Part shown: piece after piece, positions 35,679 through 44,749 of the stretch
Numbering within the stretch: the stretch's first letter is position 1
Layout of the letters: every line of letters begins with the position of its first letter
Source: JANLQX01 sp031418775
Lineage (GTDB): Bacteria > Actinomycetota > Acidimicrobiia > Acidimicrobiales > JANYDT01
NCBI GenBank assembly: GCA_031418775.1
Contig: JANOJN010000228.1
Coordinates: forward strand, 1 to 64,000
Length of the DNA: 64,000 nt
Direction of reading: 5' to 3'
The notes under the pieces: model-generated
What the model saw: the letters and a program-made list of their open reading frames with translations, nothing else
The model's database searches: none
Told to the model about the DNA's origin: nothing
Position numbers and translations under genes: made by a program

Positions 35679-37352
35679 TCAGCGGCGCGACGGGCTGAGC
35701 GACACCGAAACCGGTCCACCGGTCGGCCGGGCCACGGCATCGGCACCGTTCGAGGCGTGATAGCTCGACCGGGTGAGCGGTGACGCCTCGACATGGGCGA
35801 AGCCGAGTGACTGACCATATGTGCGCAGATCATCGAACTCTTCGGGCGCCCACCAGCGGGCAACAGGAAGGTGGGTCGACGTGGGACGCAGGTACTGCCC
35901 GATCGTGAGGATGCTCACGCCGACACTGCGGAGATCAACCATCGCCTCACGAACTTCGTCGGCGGTTTCGCCGAGTCCGACCATCACACCCGACTTCGTG
36001 ACGAGCCCGGCCGCTGCCGAGCGGGAGAGCAGCGAGAGCGAACGCGCGTAGCCCGCGCTCGGGCGCACAGCCCGTTGGAGACGGGCCACCGTTTCGAGGT
36101 TGTGGTTGAGCACGTCCGGCCCGGCATCGACGATCGTCTGGAACGATGCGACCGAACCCTTGAGATCAGAGATCAGCACCTCGACGCGGGCGTCTGACGA
36201 CCGTTCACGGATTGCGCGGATGCATTGAGCCACGTGGGCTGCTCCCCCATCGGCCAGGTCGTCGCGGGCGACCATGGTGAGCACGGCGTGACGCAGCCGC
36301 ATCCGTTCGACGGCATCGGCCACGCGGCTCGGCTCATCGGTGTCGGGGGCGAGTGGCTTGGAGGTGTCGACGAGACAAAACCCGCAGGCACGCGTGCACC
36401 GTTCGCCCAAGACCATGAAGGTCGCCGTGCCGGCGTTCCAGCAGTCGAAGATGTTCGGGCATCCGGCCTCTTCGCACACCGTGACGAGGCGGAGGTCGGC
36501 AACGGTCTTTTTCAGCGCCCGGTACTCCGGACCCATGTTCGCCTTAACCCGGAGCCATTCCGGTTTGCGTTCAGAGATCGCAAGCGCGCTTGACGTCTCC
36601 ACGCCGGCCTGCGCGAGGCGACCGAGTGCCTTCGACCCGGGGCCAGCGCCTCGCGAGAACGGCGAGAGGTCCTCGGGTCGCTCACGCCACACGACATCGG
36701 CGCGGGTGAGACCTGCGGCCGCCCATGTCGTCGTCCTGGCGACCGCGACGACGGCGTCGACGACCTGCTGCATCGATACGTCGATCCCTTCAGCGGCAAA
36801 CGAGGTGACGCCGAGGTCGGTGATGCCGCACGGAACGATGTGTTCGAACATCGAGAGCACGTCACGATCGACATTCAGCGAGAACCCGTGCATCGATCGA
36901 CCCCGACTCAGACGAACCCCGACTGCGGCGATCTTCCTCGGGGACGCGGAGGTCGGGGCGACCCAGACACCGTTCCTGCCGCGGAGACGACCGACATCGG
37001 TGAGCCCGAGCGACGTGCAGGTATTGATGACCAACTGCTCGACGGCGCTGACGTACGCCACGGTGTCGGCCATCCCACCGCCGCGCTTGCCGGCCACGGA
37101 AAGGACCGGGTATCCGACGAGCTGACCCGGACCGTGGTACGTGACGTCGCCACCGCGATCGGCCGTGACCAACGCTGCGCCGACAGAGCGCGGATCGACC
37201 AGGACGTTGGCCCGATCAGCCCGCACACCGAGGGTGTACGTCGGCGGGTGTTCCAGCAGCAGAAGATGGTCGGACGCACCGCGGAACAGCGCACGCTGAA
37301 GGTCGAGCGCCTCCTCGTAGGGCACCCGGCCGAGCCACCGGACGTTCAGCAT
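35679..37352 (-). CDS. lipB-lipA: LipB-LipA fusion: octanoyltransferase plus lipoyl synthase
   Basis: 557 residues. Residues 1 to about 215 are LipB: GGDVTYHGPGQLVGYPV, then Lys140 in RKIAAVGVRL and the nucleophile Cys175 in HIVPCGITDLG. Residues about 255-540 are LipA: auxiliary cluster CEEAGCPNIFDCW (Cys293, 298, 304), radical SAM cluster CTRACGFC (Cys319, 323, 326) and the C-terminal RSSYHA. Both active sites are intact, so one chain should transfer octanoate to a lipoyl domain and insert the two sulfurs. It lies 21 bp after the E2 gene, whose lipoyl domain is a natural substrate. Confidence 0.93.
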   Translation of the reverse strand: MLNVRWLGRVPYEEALDLQRALFRGASDHLLLLEHPPTYTLGVRADRANVLVDPRSVGAALVTADRGGDVTYHGPGQLVGYPVLSVAGKRGGGMADTVAYVSAVEQLVINTCTSLGLTDVGRLRGRNGVWVAPTSASPRKIAAVGVRLSRGRSMHGFSLNVDRDVLSMFEHIVPCGITDLGVTSFAAEGIDVSMQQVVDAVVAVARTTTWAAAGLTRADVVWRERPEDLSPFSRGAGPGSKALGRLAQAGVETSSALAISERKPEWLRVKANMGPEYRALKKTVADLRLVTVCEEAGCPNIFDCWNAGTATFMVLGERCTRACGFCLVDTSKPLAPDTDEPSRVADAVERMRLRHAVLTMVARDDLADGGAAHVAQCIRAIRERSSDARVEVLISDLKGSVASFQTIVDAGPDVLNHNLETVARLQRAVRPSAGYARSLSLLSRSAAAGLVTKSGVMVGLGETADEVREAMVDLRSVGVSILTIGQYLRPTSTHLPVARWWAPEEFDDLRTYGQSLGFAHVEASPLTRSSYHASNGADAVARPTGGPVSVSLSPSRR

Positions 37353-37373
37353 CGGAACACCATCGCCGGCCGC

Positions 37374-38903
37374 TTAGAGCTCGGCGCCCCAATCACGGGT
37401 TTCGAGGTTCTTCTTGACCTCGTGGAGGAAGCTTGCGGCGTAGGCACCGTCGAACGCCCGATGATCCCACGACAGGCCGATCATGCCCATCGGCCGGATG
37501 GCGATGCTCTCTTCGCCCGACGGGTGCTCGATGACGACCGGCTTCTTCTTCACGCTGGTGATGCTCAGGATGCCGACTTGAGGCTGGTTGATGATCGACT
37601 GCATGAGGTCGACGCCGTAGTTGCCGGCATTGGAGAGCGTGAACGTTCCGCCGGAGATGTCATCGGGCGTGAGCTTCTTCGACCGCGCACGGTTCGCGAG
37701 ATCGCTGATGTCGCGGGCAATGGCGCGCATGCGCTTACCGTCGGCGTCACGGACCACCGGGACCATCAGGCCGTTGAAGTCGAGGTCGACGGCGATGCCG
37801 AGGTTCACCGTGTGGTGCACGACGAGCGAGTCGCCGGCCACAGAGGCATTCACGTGCGGATAGACCCGCATGGAGTCCACGACCGACCGGGCGATGAACG
37901 GCAGGTAGGTGAGCGAGAACCCTTCATCGGCCTTGAACGCCTCCTTTTTCGCACCGCGGATGCGATCGACCGACGAGAAATCGATCTCGATGGCGATGAA
38001 GGCGTGGGGCGACGTGGCGAGCGACATCACCATGTGTTCGCCGGTACGACGGCGGATGTTGTTGAAGGCGACGAGCTCGTCGCGAGCGCCGAGACGAGGA
38101 GCGACCGCAGGCACCGACGCCGCCACCGCCGCGGGTGGAGCGGCCGGAGCGGGGGCAGGGGTCGCCGGGGCAGCGGGCGCAGGGGCAGCGGGCGCGGTCG
38201 GAACGACGGCGGCCTCCACGATCACCGCAGTCGGTGCCGCGGGTGCCGACGGCGCGGCCGGCGCCTGTCCGGCGGCGACGCGGGCGTCGATGGCGTCGAG
38301 GACGTCTTCACGGGTGATGCGACCACCGGCTCCTGTACCGACGATGGTGGCCGGGTTCAGTCCGTTCTCGTTGATCAGCTTGCGGACAACCGGTGACAGC
38401 ACCTTGTCCATGCCTTCGGCGGTGCTCGACAGCGGCGCCGGGGCAACAGCAGCGACCGGAGCGGGGGCCGGTGCGGGCGCCGCGGGAGCCGGTGGCGGAG
38501 GAGGCGGAGCGGCGGCCATGGGGGCCTCGACCACCGGGGCCGGCGTCGGCGTCGGTGCCGGCGCTGGGGCTTCGTCGACGCGAGCGGCTACGGCGACGGG
38601 AGCCGGGGCCGGCGGCGGGGCGACGGGAGCCGGCGACGGCGCCGTCGCGACCGGAGTAGCGGCCCCCTCGTCGGACGAGATCACGGCGAGAACGGTGCCG
38701 ACGTCGACGGTGTCGCCCTCGGCGATGCGGATCTCGGCGAGGAAGCCAGATGCCGGCGACGACACCTCGGAGTCGACCTTGTCGGTGGAGACCTCGAACA
38801 GCAGCTCGTCACGCTCGACCCGGTCGCCGACTTTCTTGAACCACTTCGTGATCGTTCCCTCGGTCACGGTTTCGCCGAGCTGGGGCATCGTTACGTCAGA
38901 CAT
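37374..38903 (-). CDS. Dihydrolipoyl acyltransferase, E2 of a 2-oxoacid dehydrogenase complex
   Basis: 509 residues. One lipoyl domain with Lys in FEVSTDKVDSEV near residue 43 is followed by a very long Ala/Pro linker. A peripheral-subunit-binding domain (VLSPVVRKLINENGL ... GRITREDVLDAI) and a second Ala/Pro linker come next. The catalytic domain ends SWDHRAFDGAYAASFLHEV with the HxxxDG motif. It could be SucB or PdhC; the sequence alone does not decide. The ATG at 38903 is preceded by upstream lpd at 59 bp. Confidence 0.88.
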   Translation of the reverse strand: MSDVTMPQLGETVTEGTITKWFKKVGDRVERDELLFEVSTDKVDSEVSSPASGFLAEIRIAEGDTVDVGTVLAVISSDEGAATPVATAPSPAPVAPPPAPAPVAVAARVDEAPAPAPTPTPAPVVEAPMAAAPPPPPPAPAAPAPAPAPVAAVAPAPLSSTAEGMDKVLSPVVRKLINENGLNPATIVGTGAGGRITREDVLDAIDARVAAGQAPAAPSAPAAPTAVIVEAAVVPTAPAAPAPAAPATPAPAPAAPPAAVAASVPAVAPRLGARDELVAFNNIRRRTGEHMVMSLATSPHAFIAIEIDFSSVDRIRGAKKEAFKADEGFSLTYLPFIARSVVDSMRVYPHVNASVAGDSLVVHHTVNLGIAVDLDFNGLMVPVVRDADGKRMRAIARDISDLANRARSKKLTPDDISGGTFTLSNAGNYGVDLMQSIINQPQVGILSITSVKKKPVVIEHPSGEESIAIRPMGMIGLSWDHRAFDGAYAASFLHEVKKNLETRDWGAEL

Positions 38904-38962
38904 GGTTTGGCTTTCGAAGAGAGAACGAACGTAGGTGGTGAAGCGGAAGAGAAGGCGGCGGA

Positions 38963-40366
38963 TCAACCGTTGAGGGGGCGGCCAAGAAGGTGGAGAAACG
39001 CCTCCCCAAAGGTTTCCGACAGCGATGGGTGGGGCTGGATGAACGAGGCAACGTCGTCCACCGACGCCTCCCAGTTCACGGCGAGATAGGCCTGGCCGAG
39101 CTGCTCGGTGACCCAGGGACCGGCCATGTGCACACCCAGGATCTGGCCGGGCCGACCATCGGCATTCCTCTTGGCGATGACCTTCACGAGGCCGTCGGTC
39201 TCGCCGAGGATCTGGGCCCGGCTGTTGCCGATGAAACGCTCCTTGGCCACCACGACGTCGTGCCCGGCAGCAATCGCCTGCTCCTCCGAAAGGCCGGCGA
39301 AGGCCACTTCGGGATGGCAGTAGATGCACCAAGGCACGCGGCTGTAGTCGATGGGGAACGCAAGCTCGCCGAGGATGGTCTTGACGGCGATGATCGCCTC
39401 GGCGTAGCCGATGTGGGCCAGCTGAGCCGTCGGGACGAGGTCGCCGACGGCGTAGACGTTCGCTGCTGTGGTGCGCATGAGGCCGTCGACCTCGATGAAG
39501 CCACGTTCGGTCACCGTGACGCCGGTGCCCTCGTCGAGCAGTTCCTCGATGCGCGGGCGACGCCCGACCGACACCACGACGGCGTCGACGTTGATCGATT
39601 CACCGTTGCCGAAATGCACGGTGGTCGAGAGACCGTCGGCGGACGGCGAATGGCCGGTGACGCCGACGCCGAGGCGCACGTCGATCCCACGCTTCTTGAA
39701 CGAGCGCGCCACCACGTCGACCACGTCGACGTCGCAGCCGGGCAGCATCTTCGGCATGGCCTCGAGGATGGTGACCTTGGTGCCGAGGTCGCTCATCGTG
39801 GATGCGAACTCACAGCCGATCGCACCGGCACCGATCACGACGGCCGAACCCGGCATCATGTCGAGGTCGAGGAACTCGTCGCTGGTGAAGACCAGGCGAC
39901 CGTCGGGGCCGAATCCCGGGATCGTGCGGGGCACGGAGCCGGCGGCGAGGATGATATTGGTCCCGGTGAGCTCGGTGCCGTCGGAGACCTTCACATGGTG
40001 ACCGGTGTGCAGGGTGCCGGTGCCGTTGACGATCGTGATTTTCTTCTTCTTCATCAGGCCCGAGAGGCCCTTCCAAAGGTTGTCGACGATCGACTGCTTT
40101 CGGGCCTGACTCGTCTTGAAGTCGACCTTTGGCTCACTGGAAATGATTCCGAACTTCGAGGCGTGGGACACGGTGCGGAACACCGCAGCCGTTTCCAGGA
40201 ACTCCTTGGCGGGGACACAGCCGCGGTGCAGGCAGGTACCGCCTACCTTGTCGCGTTCGACCACGGCGACGTTGAGGCCCGCCGCCGAACCGTATAGCGC
40301 TGCGGCATAGCCACCAGGGCCACCACCGATGACGACCAGATCAAAGTGCTCTGCCGTAGGACTCAC
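38963..40366 (-). CDS. lpd: Dihydrolipoyl dehydrogenase (E3)
   Basis: 467 residues. The FAD motif VVIGGGPGGYAAAL is at residue 11, the redox disulfide in GGTCLHRGCVPAKEFLE near 43, the NAD motif VVIGAGAIGCEFAS near 180, and the C-terminal HPHPSLSE-type catalytic region appears as IQPHPSLSETFGEA. It reoxidises the lipoyl group of E2. It is first in the lpd, E2, lipBA operon. Confidence 0.93.
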   Translation of the reverse strand: MSPTAEHFDLVVIGGGPGGYAAALYGSAAGLNVAVVERDKVGGTCLHRGCVPAKEFLETAAVFRTVSHASKFGIISSEPKVDFKTSQARKQSIVDNLWKGLSGLMKKKKITIVNGTGTLHTGHHVKVSDGTELTGTNIILAAGSVPRTIPGFGPDGRLVFTSDEFLDLDMMPGSAVVIGAGAIGCEFASTMSDLGTKVTILEAMPKMLPGCDVDVVDVVARSFKKRGIDVRLGVGVTGHSPSADGLSTTVHFGNGESINVDAVVVSVGRRPRIEELLDEGTGVTVTERGFIEVDGLMRTTAANVYAVGDLVPTAQLAHIGYAEAIIAVKTILGELAFPIDYSRVPWCIYCHPEVAFAGLSEEQAIAAGHDVVVAKERFIGNSRAQILGETDGLVKVIAKRNADGRPGQILGVHMAGPWVTEQLGQAYLAVNWEASVDDVASFIQPHPSLSETFGEAFLHLLGRPLNG

Positions 40367-40421
40367 CCTCTCGAAAACGAACCAGGGGAGACGCTACCAA
40401 CGACCGGCGACGTCGGGAACG

Positions 40422-40478
40422 CGCCCACATTCACTGGGTCCGCCCACATTCGCCGGGTCCGCCCACATTCGCTGGGTC
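40422..40478. repeat. Three tandem 19-bp repeats in lpd/trpB2 divergent promoter region
   Basis: The unit CGCCCACATTCRCYGGGTC occurs three times without gaps (40422-40440, 40441-40459, 40460-40478). The third unit's CGCTGGGTCGG is also partly inverted at 40505-40515. It lies in the 240 bp between two divergent start codons, so it may be an operator array. It does not match a CRISPR array because there are no spacers. Confidence 0.8.
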
Positions 40479-40606
40479 GGGGTCTGTGCAGATGTGCACT
40501 CACACCGACCCAACGACGCCAGCTGACCCAGAATCGCGGCCGAAGGTGGGAACCGCCGCCGTCCGCTACCGTCGCATGCGACCCGTCACTGATCCCGGAG
40601 GCCGCT

Positions 40607-41965
40607 ATGTCGACGACCAAGTTTCTTCTACCGGAGACCGAGATCCCGCGGGCCTGGATGAACATCGTCCCCCACCTGTCGAGCCCTCCCCCGCCGGCAC
40701 TGCACCCCGGAACCCTCCAGCCGGCCGGACCGGACGACTTTGCACCGCTGTTCCCGATGGACCTGATCATGCAGGAGGTGTCGATGGACGCCGCCATCGA
40801 GATCCCCGACCCGGTCCGCGACGTCTACAAGCTCTGGCGGCCCACTCCCCTCTACCGTGCCCACCGACTCGAGAAGGCGCTGGGAACCCCGGCGCACCTG
40901 TACTACAAGTACGAGGGCACGTCGCCAGCCGGTTCGCACAAGCCCAACACCGCCGTGCCCCAGGCGTATTACAACGCCAAGGCCGGCGTGAAGAAGCTGA
41001 CCACCGAGACCGGCGCCGGTCAGTGGGGCACGGCGCTGGCGTTTGCATGCGCCCAGTTCGGTCTCGAGTGCGAGGTGTGGCAGGTGCGGGCGTCGTACGA
41101 CGCGAAGCCCTATCGCCGTCTCATGATGGAGACCTTCGGAGCAACCGTGCACCCATCGCCGTCGACCGTGACCAACGCCGGACGTCAGATTCTCGCCGCC
41201 ATGCCGGACACGCCTGGTTCGCTCGGCATCGCCATCTCGGAAGCCGTCGAAGTTGCCGCGACCTCAGGTGACTCGGTCCGCTATGCACTCGGATCCGTGC
41301 TCAACCACGTGCTGATGCATCAGACGGTGATCGGACAGGAGGCACTCAAGCAGTTCGAGATGGCCGGCGAGTATCCGGACGTCATCTTCGGCTGTGTCGG
41401 CGGGGGGTCGAACTTCGGAGGGCTCACGTTCCCCTTCCTGGCCGAGAACATCGCCGGGCGGGCGAAGACCCGCATCGTCGCCGTCGAGCCCACGGCATGC
41501 CCGTCGATGACGAAAGGTGTGTATGCCTATGACTTCGGTGACACCGTCGGCATGACCCCGCTGATGAAGATGCACACCCTTGGGAAGAACTTCATCCCCG
41601 ACCCGATTCACGCCGGCGGTCTTCGCTACCACGGGATGAGTCCGCTCGTCTCGCACATCTACGAGCTCGGCCTCATCGAGGCGATGTCGAAGAACCAACT
41701 CGACTGCTTCGCCGCAGGCGTCCAGTTCGCCCGCACCGAAGGCATCATCCCTGCACCCGAACCGACGCACGCGTTGGCGGCCATGGTCGAGGAGGCGCTG
41801 CGGTGCAAGGAGTCGGGCGAGTCGAAGGTGATCCTCACCGCACTCTGCGGTCACGGCATGCTCGACATGGCCGCCTACGAGAACTACATCCACGGGCGGC
41901 TGGTCGACTACGACTACCCGGCCGAGGCGATTGCCGCGGCACTCGTCGACCTTCCCCGCGTCTGA
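40607..41965 (+). CDS. TrpB2-type tryptophan synthase beta-like PLP enzyme
   Basis: 452 residues from ATG 40607 with GGAG ten bases upstream. The PLP lysine is Lys112 in GTSPAGSHKPNTAVPQAYY. The phosphate-binding loop GCVGGGSNFGGLTFPF and the C-terminal CGHGMLDMAAYENY complete the TrpB2 form, whose insertions distinguish it from TrpB1. TrpB2 enzymes make tryptophan from indole or act as serine-dependent synthases; no trpA is nearby. The stop overlaps the next gene (TGATG). Confidence 0.88.
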   Translation: MSTTKFLLPETEIPRAWMNIVPHLSSPPPPALHPGTLQPAGPDDFAPLFPMDLIMQEVSMDAAIEIPDPVRDVYKLWRPTPLYRAHRLEKALGTPAHLYYKYEGTSPAGSHKPNTAVPQAYYNAKAGVKKLTTETGAGQWGTALAFACAQFGLECEVWQVRASYDAKPYRRLMMETFGATVHPSPSTVTNAGRQILAAMPDTPGSLGIAISEAVEVAATSGDSVRYALGSVLNHVLMHQTVIGQEALKQFEMAGEYPDVIFGCVGGGSNFGGLTFPFLAENIAGRAKTRIVAVEPTACPSMTKGVYAYDFGDTVGMTPLMKMHTLGKNFIPDPIHAGGLRYHGMSPLVSHIYELGLIEAMSKNQLDCFAAGVQFARTEGIIPAPEPTHALAAMVEEALRCKESGESKVILTALCGHGMLDMAAYENYIHGRLVDYDYPAEAIAAALVDLPRV

Positions 41966-42348
41966 TGCCGGGTCCGGAGATCGTCTTCGTCTACAACGCC
42001 GACGGAACGATCTCCGGGAAGGCGAAGGACTTCGTCCACAAGATCGTCCGACCGAGCACGTATGACTGCCAGCTCTGCGCCGTGACGTTCGGGTTCGCCG
42101 GGATGAAGTCGAAGTGGCGTGAGTTCATCGCGACGCTCGACGCAACGGTGTCATTTCTGCACCGCGACGAACTCGGTGATGATCACTCGTCCATCGTGGG
42201 TCAGGCGCTGCCCGGCACGTGGCAGCGGACGGACAGCGGCCCCTGGAACGTCCTCGTCGATTCGTCGACGATGCGTTCATGCGATTCGCTCGACGAGCTG
42301 ATCGAGCTGATGCAGGCACGTCTGTCCTCCGGCTCAGCACCGGTTTGA
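41965..42348 (+). CDS. Small conserved protein with CxxC, unknown function
   Basis: 127 residues. It starts EIVFVYNADGTISGKAKDFVHK and carries a CQLCAVTFG motif near residue 38 that could bind metal or undergo redox change. It is translationally coupled to the TrpB2 gene by a TGATG overlap. I do not recognise a named function. Confidence 0.7.
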   Translation: MPGPEIVFVYNADGTISGKAKDFVHKIVRPSTYDCQLCAVTFGFAGMKSKWREFIATLDATVSFLHRDELGDDHSSIVGQALPGTWQRTDSGPWNVLVDSSTMRSCDSLDELIELMQARLSSGSAPV

Positions 42349-42427
42349 GGTCTCGTCGGCATTCGCAACCCGGCCCGGGCGTCGCGCTCGGGTTGCGGTT
42401 CGGTTCCGCCGGTAGGAGAGTCGCAGC

Positions 42428-43264
42428 ATGCGATTCGGAGTGAAGACAGCGCCCATGCACACCACGTGGGCCAACGTGCTCGCCACCTGGAAGGAGGCCG
42501 ACGGGATCGAGCTCTACGAAACGGCGTGGAACTTCGATCACTTCGAACCGATCTTCTCCGACCGCACCGGCCCGTGCCTCGAAGGCTGGTCGATGCTCGC
42601 GGCGATGGCGGTGGCGACATCGCGCATCCGGATCGGATGTCAGGTCACCGGCATGCCGTATCGCCATCCCGCGGTTCTGGCGAACATGGCGGCGACGGTC
42701 GACGTGATCAGTAACGGCCGCCTCATCGTTGGGCTCGGTGCGGGTTGGAACCAGGACGAGTGCACTGCGCTCGGCATCACCATGCCGCCGCTCAAAGAGC
42801 GCTTCGACCAGTTCGACGAAGGGTGCGAGGTCATCATCCGTCTCCTGCGCGACGAGGTCGCCAACTTCGACGGCGCACACTTTCAACTCCGCGACGCGCG
42901 TTGCGAGCCAAAGCCGGTGCAGCGTCCGCATCCCCCGATCGCCATCGGCGGCACCGGCCCGAAGCGGACGCTGCGAGCCGTTGCCCGCTACGCCCAGCAC
43001 TGGAACGCGATCACCCGAACGGTCGACTCGTGGAAGCAGAGCAAGGAGATCCTCCTCCAGCACTGTGCCGACATCGGACGCGACCCGAACGAGATCGAGT
43101 GCTCCGTCAACCTCCACTACGTGCCGGAGAAAGGCGTCGGTGGAGTCGTCGAGCAGGCCGAGATGTGGGCCGCAGCCGGAGCCGACGTCGGCATCGTCTA
43201 TCTCCCGGCGCCCCACTCCCCCGCACCGCTCGCACCCATCGCCGAGGCACTTGCGGGGTTGTAG
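42428..43264 (+). CDS. LLM class F420-dependent oxidoreductase
   Basis: 278 residues of luciferase-like fold. WSMLAAMAVATSRIRIGCQVTG, then RLIVGLGAGWNQDECTALGI and HPPIAIGGTGPKRTLR match the F420-dependent group. A GTAGGAG ribosome-site sequence lies about ten bases upstream of the ATG. Substrate is unknown. Confidence 0.85.
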   Translation: MRFGVKTAPMHTTWANVLATWKEADGIELYETAWNFDHFEPIFSDRTGPCLEGWSMLAAMAVATSRIRIGCQVTGMPYRHPAVLANMAATVDVISNGRLIVGLGAGWNQDECTALGITMPPLKERFDQFDEGCEVIIRLLRDEVANFDGAHFQLRDARCEPKPVQRPHPPIAIGGTGPKRTLRAVARYAQHWNAITRTVDSWKQSKEILLQHCADIGRDPNEIECSVNLHYVPEKGVGGVVEQAEMWAAAGADVGIVYLPAPHSPAPLAPIAEALAGL

Positions 43265-43288
43265 CAGGACACGCTCCAGCCCCGTGAT

Positions 43289-44539
43289 TCACTGCCGCAG
43301 AAGCAGATCATCTCGGACCGTGAACGTTGCGACGGCGCCGTCGACGAAGCTCATCGTCAAGGTGCTTCCTCGTCTTGTCCACGTTCCTGTCCCGGTGCGG
43401 CTGTACGCAAACAACTCAGCTGCGGTTGGTGGGGACCGGAGACAGCCGACCTTGGTGATCATTCGACGGGGATCGATCACGAACCGATCAGTCGAGAACG
43501 CGATCGAAGAAGACATGGTGTTGCATGCGACGGGCACAGTTGCTCGCCTCAGTCCGCCCGTGACGAGTTCGATAGCGGCCGACCGACTACTCGATCGTGT
43601 CGTGCCGGTGTAGCGCGTGATCCGCGTTGTTCGAAACGGTGCGGGCCGCGAAACCCGAAGCGAGAATGCTGTGTCGTCTGCGGTCCCGGTCGCAGTCGTC
43701 AGCGTGAGGGTGTCGTTGACGAGCGATACGAACGGTCTTTGGAGAAGGAGCGCTCGAAAGGGGGCGCCGGGGCACGTCGACGGTTCGATCTTTCCGCGTT
43801 CGGCGACTTCGAGCACCGCTTCTCGAATGCCAACTAGGAGAGACAAGACTCCGCACGGATCGGCGAAGACCAGACGCTCGATTCGTAAACGCCCTGGCCC
43901 GTCGGCGGCATAGGGACCGACACCGAGGATCGTGTTTCCGTCGACGAAGGCGTCGGCACTGAGAGCATCGATGATGGCCTGATCGCTTGGCGTCGTTTGG
44001 GGGATCGGAAGAACGATCCGAACGCTGCCACCGATCAGCGTTCCGTCAGGAAGTGGATCGACACCTTTCGCCACCGAGGGTGGAGAGGCGATGTAGAACC
44101 GAATCGAGTCCACGAGCGCGAGGTCGTCGGTGCCGGCCTATGTAACAATCACGATCGCTGCGTCGGCGGTCGTCCCCAATCCGTTCGTTGCGGGGGTGGC
44201 CTCGCGCTCGACGACGCACCATGCAACGTGAGCCTTCGGATCAACCGATGCGAGGAGAGTCGCATCGGCCGACTCAGGGACCTCCTGTCGAAACTTCTTG
44301 AGCCATTGGCGCACGACCCACGCAGGGGTCTGAACCGAAGGCGAGGGGAACCCGAACTTCGCAGTCGCCGCCGGACACTTCGGATCGGTCGGGGAGGGCA
44401 ACGAGAGTGTCTGCGCGGACGACGTGCCGTACACAACCGGAATCGACAGTGAAGCCGTGACGAGCAAAACCAAGAGACGACGAGGCCCAGCAAGCCCCCA
44501 AACGCGCAACTTTCGGATTGGGCCACCGACGATCGTCAC
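43289..44539 (-). pseudogene. Exported protein gene interrupted by an in-frame TAG
   Basis: Two open frames, 44138-44539 (133 codons) and 43289-44113 (274 codons), lie in the same frame and are separated only by TAG at 44138-44140. Sequence between the TAG and the GTG at 44113 is coding-like (AGTDDLAL), so they are one gene of about 416 codons with a single nonsense codon. The N-terminus has a signal sequence (LLVLLVTASLSIPVVYGTSSA). The C-terminal part (VACNTMSSS ... TKVGCL) looks META/HslJ-like. Function is unknown. Read-through, reinitiation at GTG 44113, or a sequencing error cannot be excluded. Confidence 0.7.
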
Positions 44540-44749
44540 CGTTCACCTCCGCTCATTCTGCAGACTATCCGGCGGCAGATCAGGGGTCCGTATGGTGCAG
44601 CGAGAACGATCAAACGATCGTCGAATCGAATAGCTCAGACTCGGCTCGTTCGGCTCGCCAAAGGCGACCGCAAGTGACATCGAAACACTTCTTCGAAAAG
44701 TATTCGCAGTTCGCCGTCGTTGTCACACCCCTTTCGTACACTTGTACGC

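Noticed and set aside
38990..40297. A 435-codon plus-strand frame opposite lpd
   Set aside because: Shadow of lpd, with no recognisable features.
40422..40478. Possible CRISPR array at the 19-bp repeats
   Set aside because: Units are head-to-tail without spacers and there are only three; no cas genes nearby.
44138..44140. TAG as an amino acid (pyrrolysine) codon
   Set aside because: The gene is not a methylamine methyltransferase or other known user, and no pyl genes are seen. A nonsense mutation is simpler.
44690..44720. LexA/SOS box upstream of the HNH gene (TTCGAA-like sequence)
   Set aside because: The sequence lacks the paired GAAC/GTTC halves of the actinobacterial SOS box.
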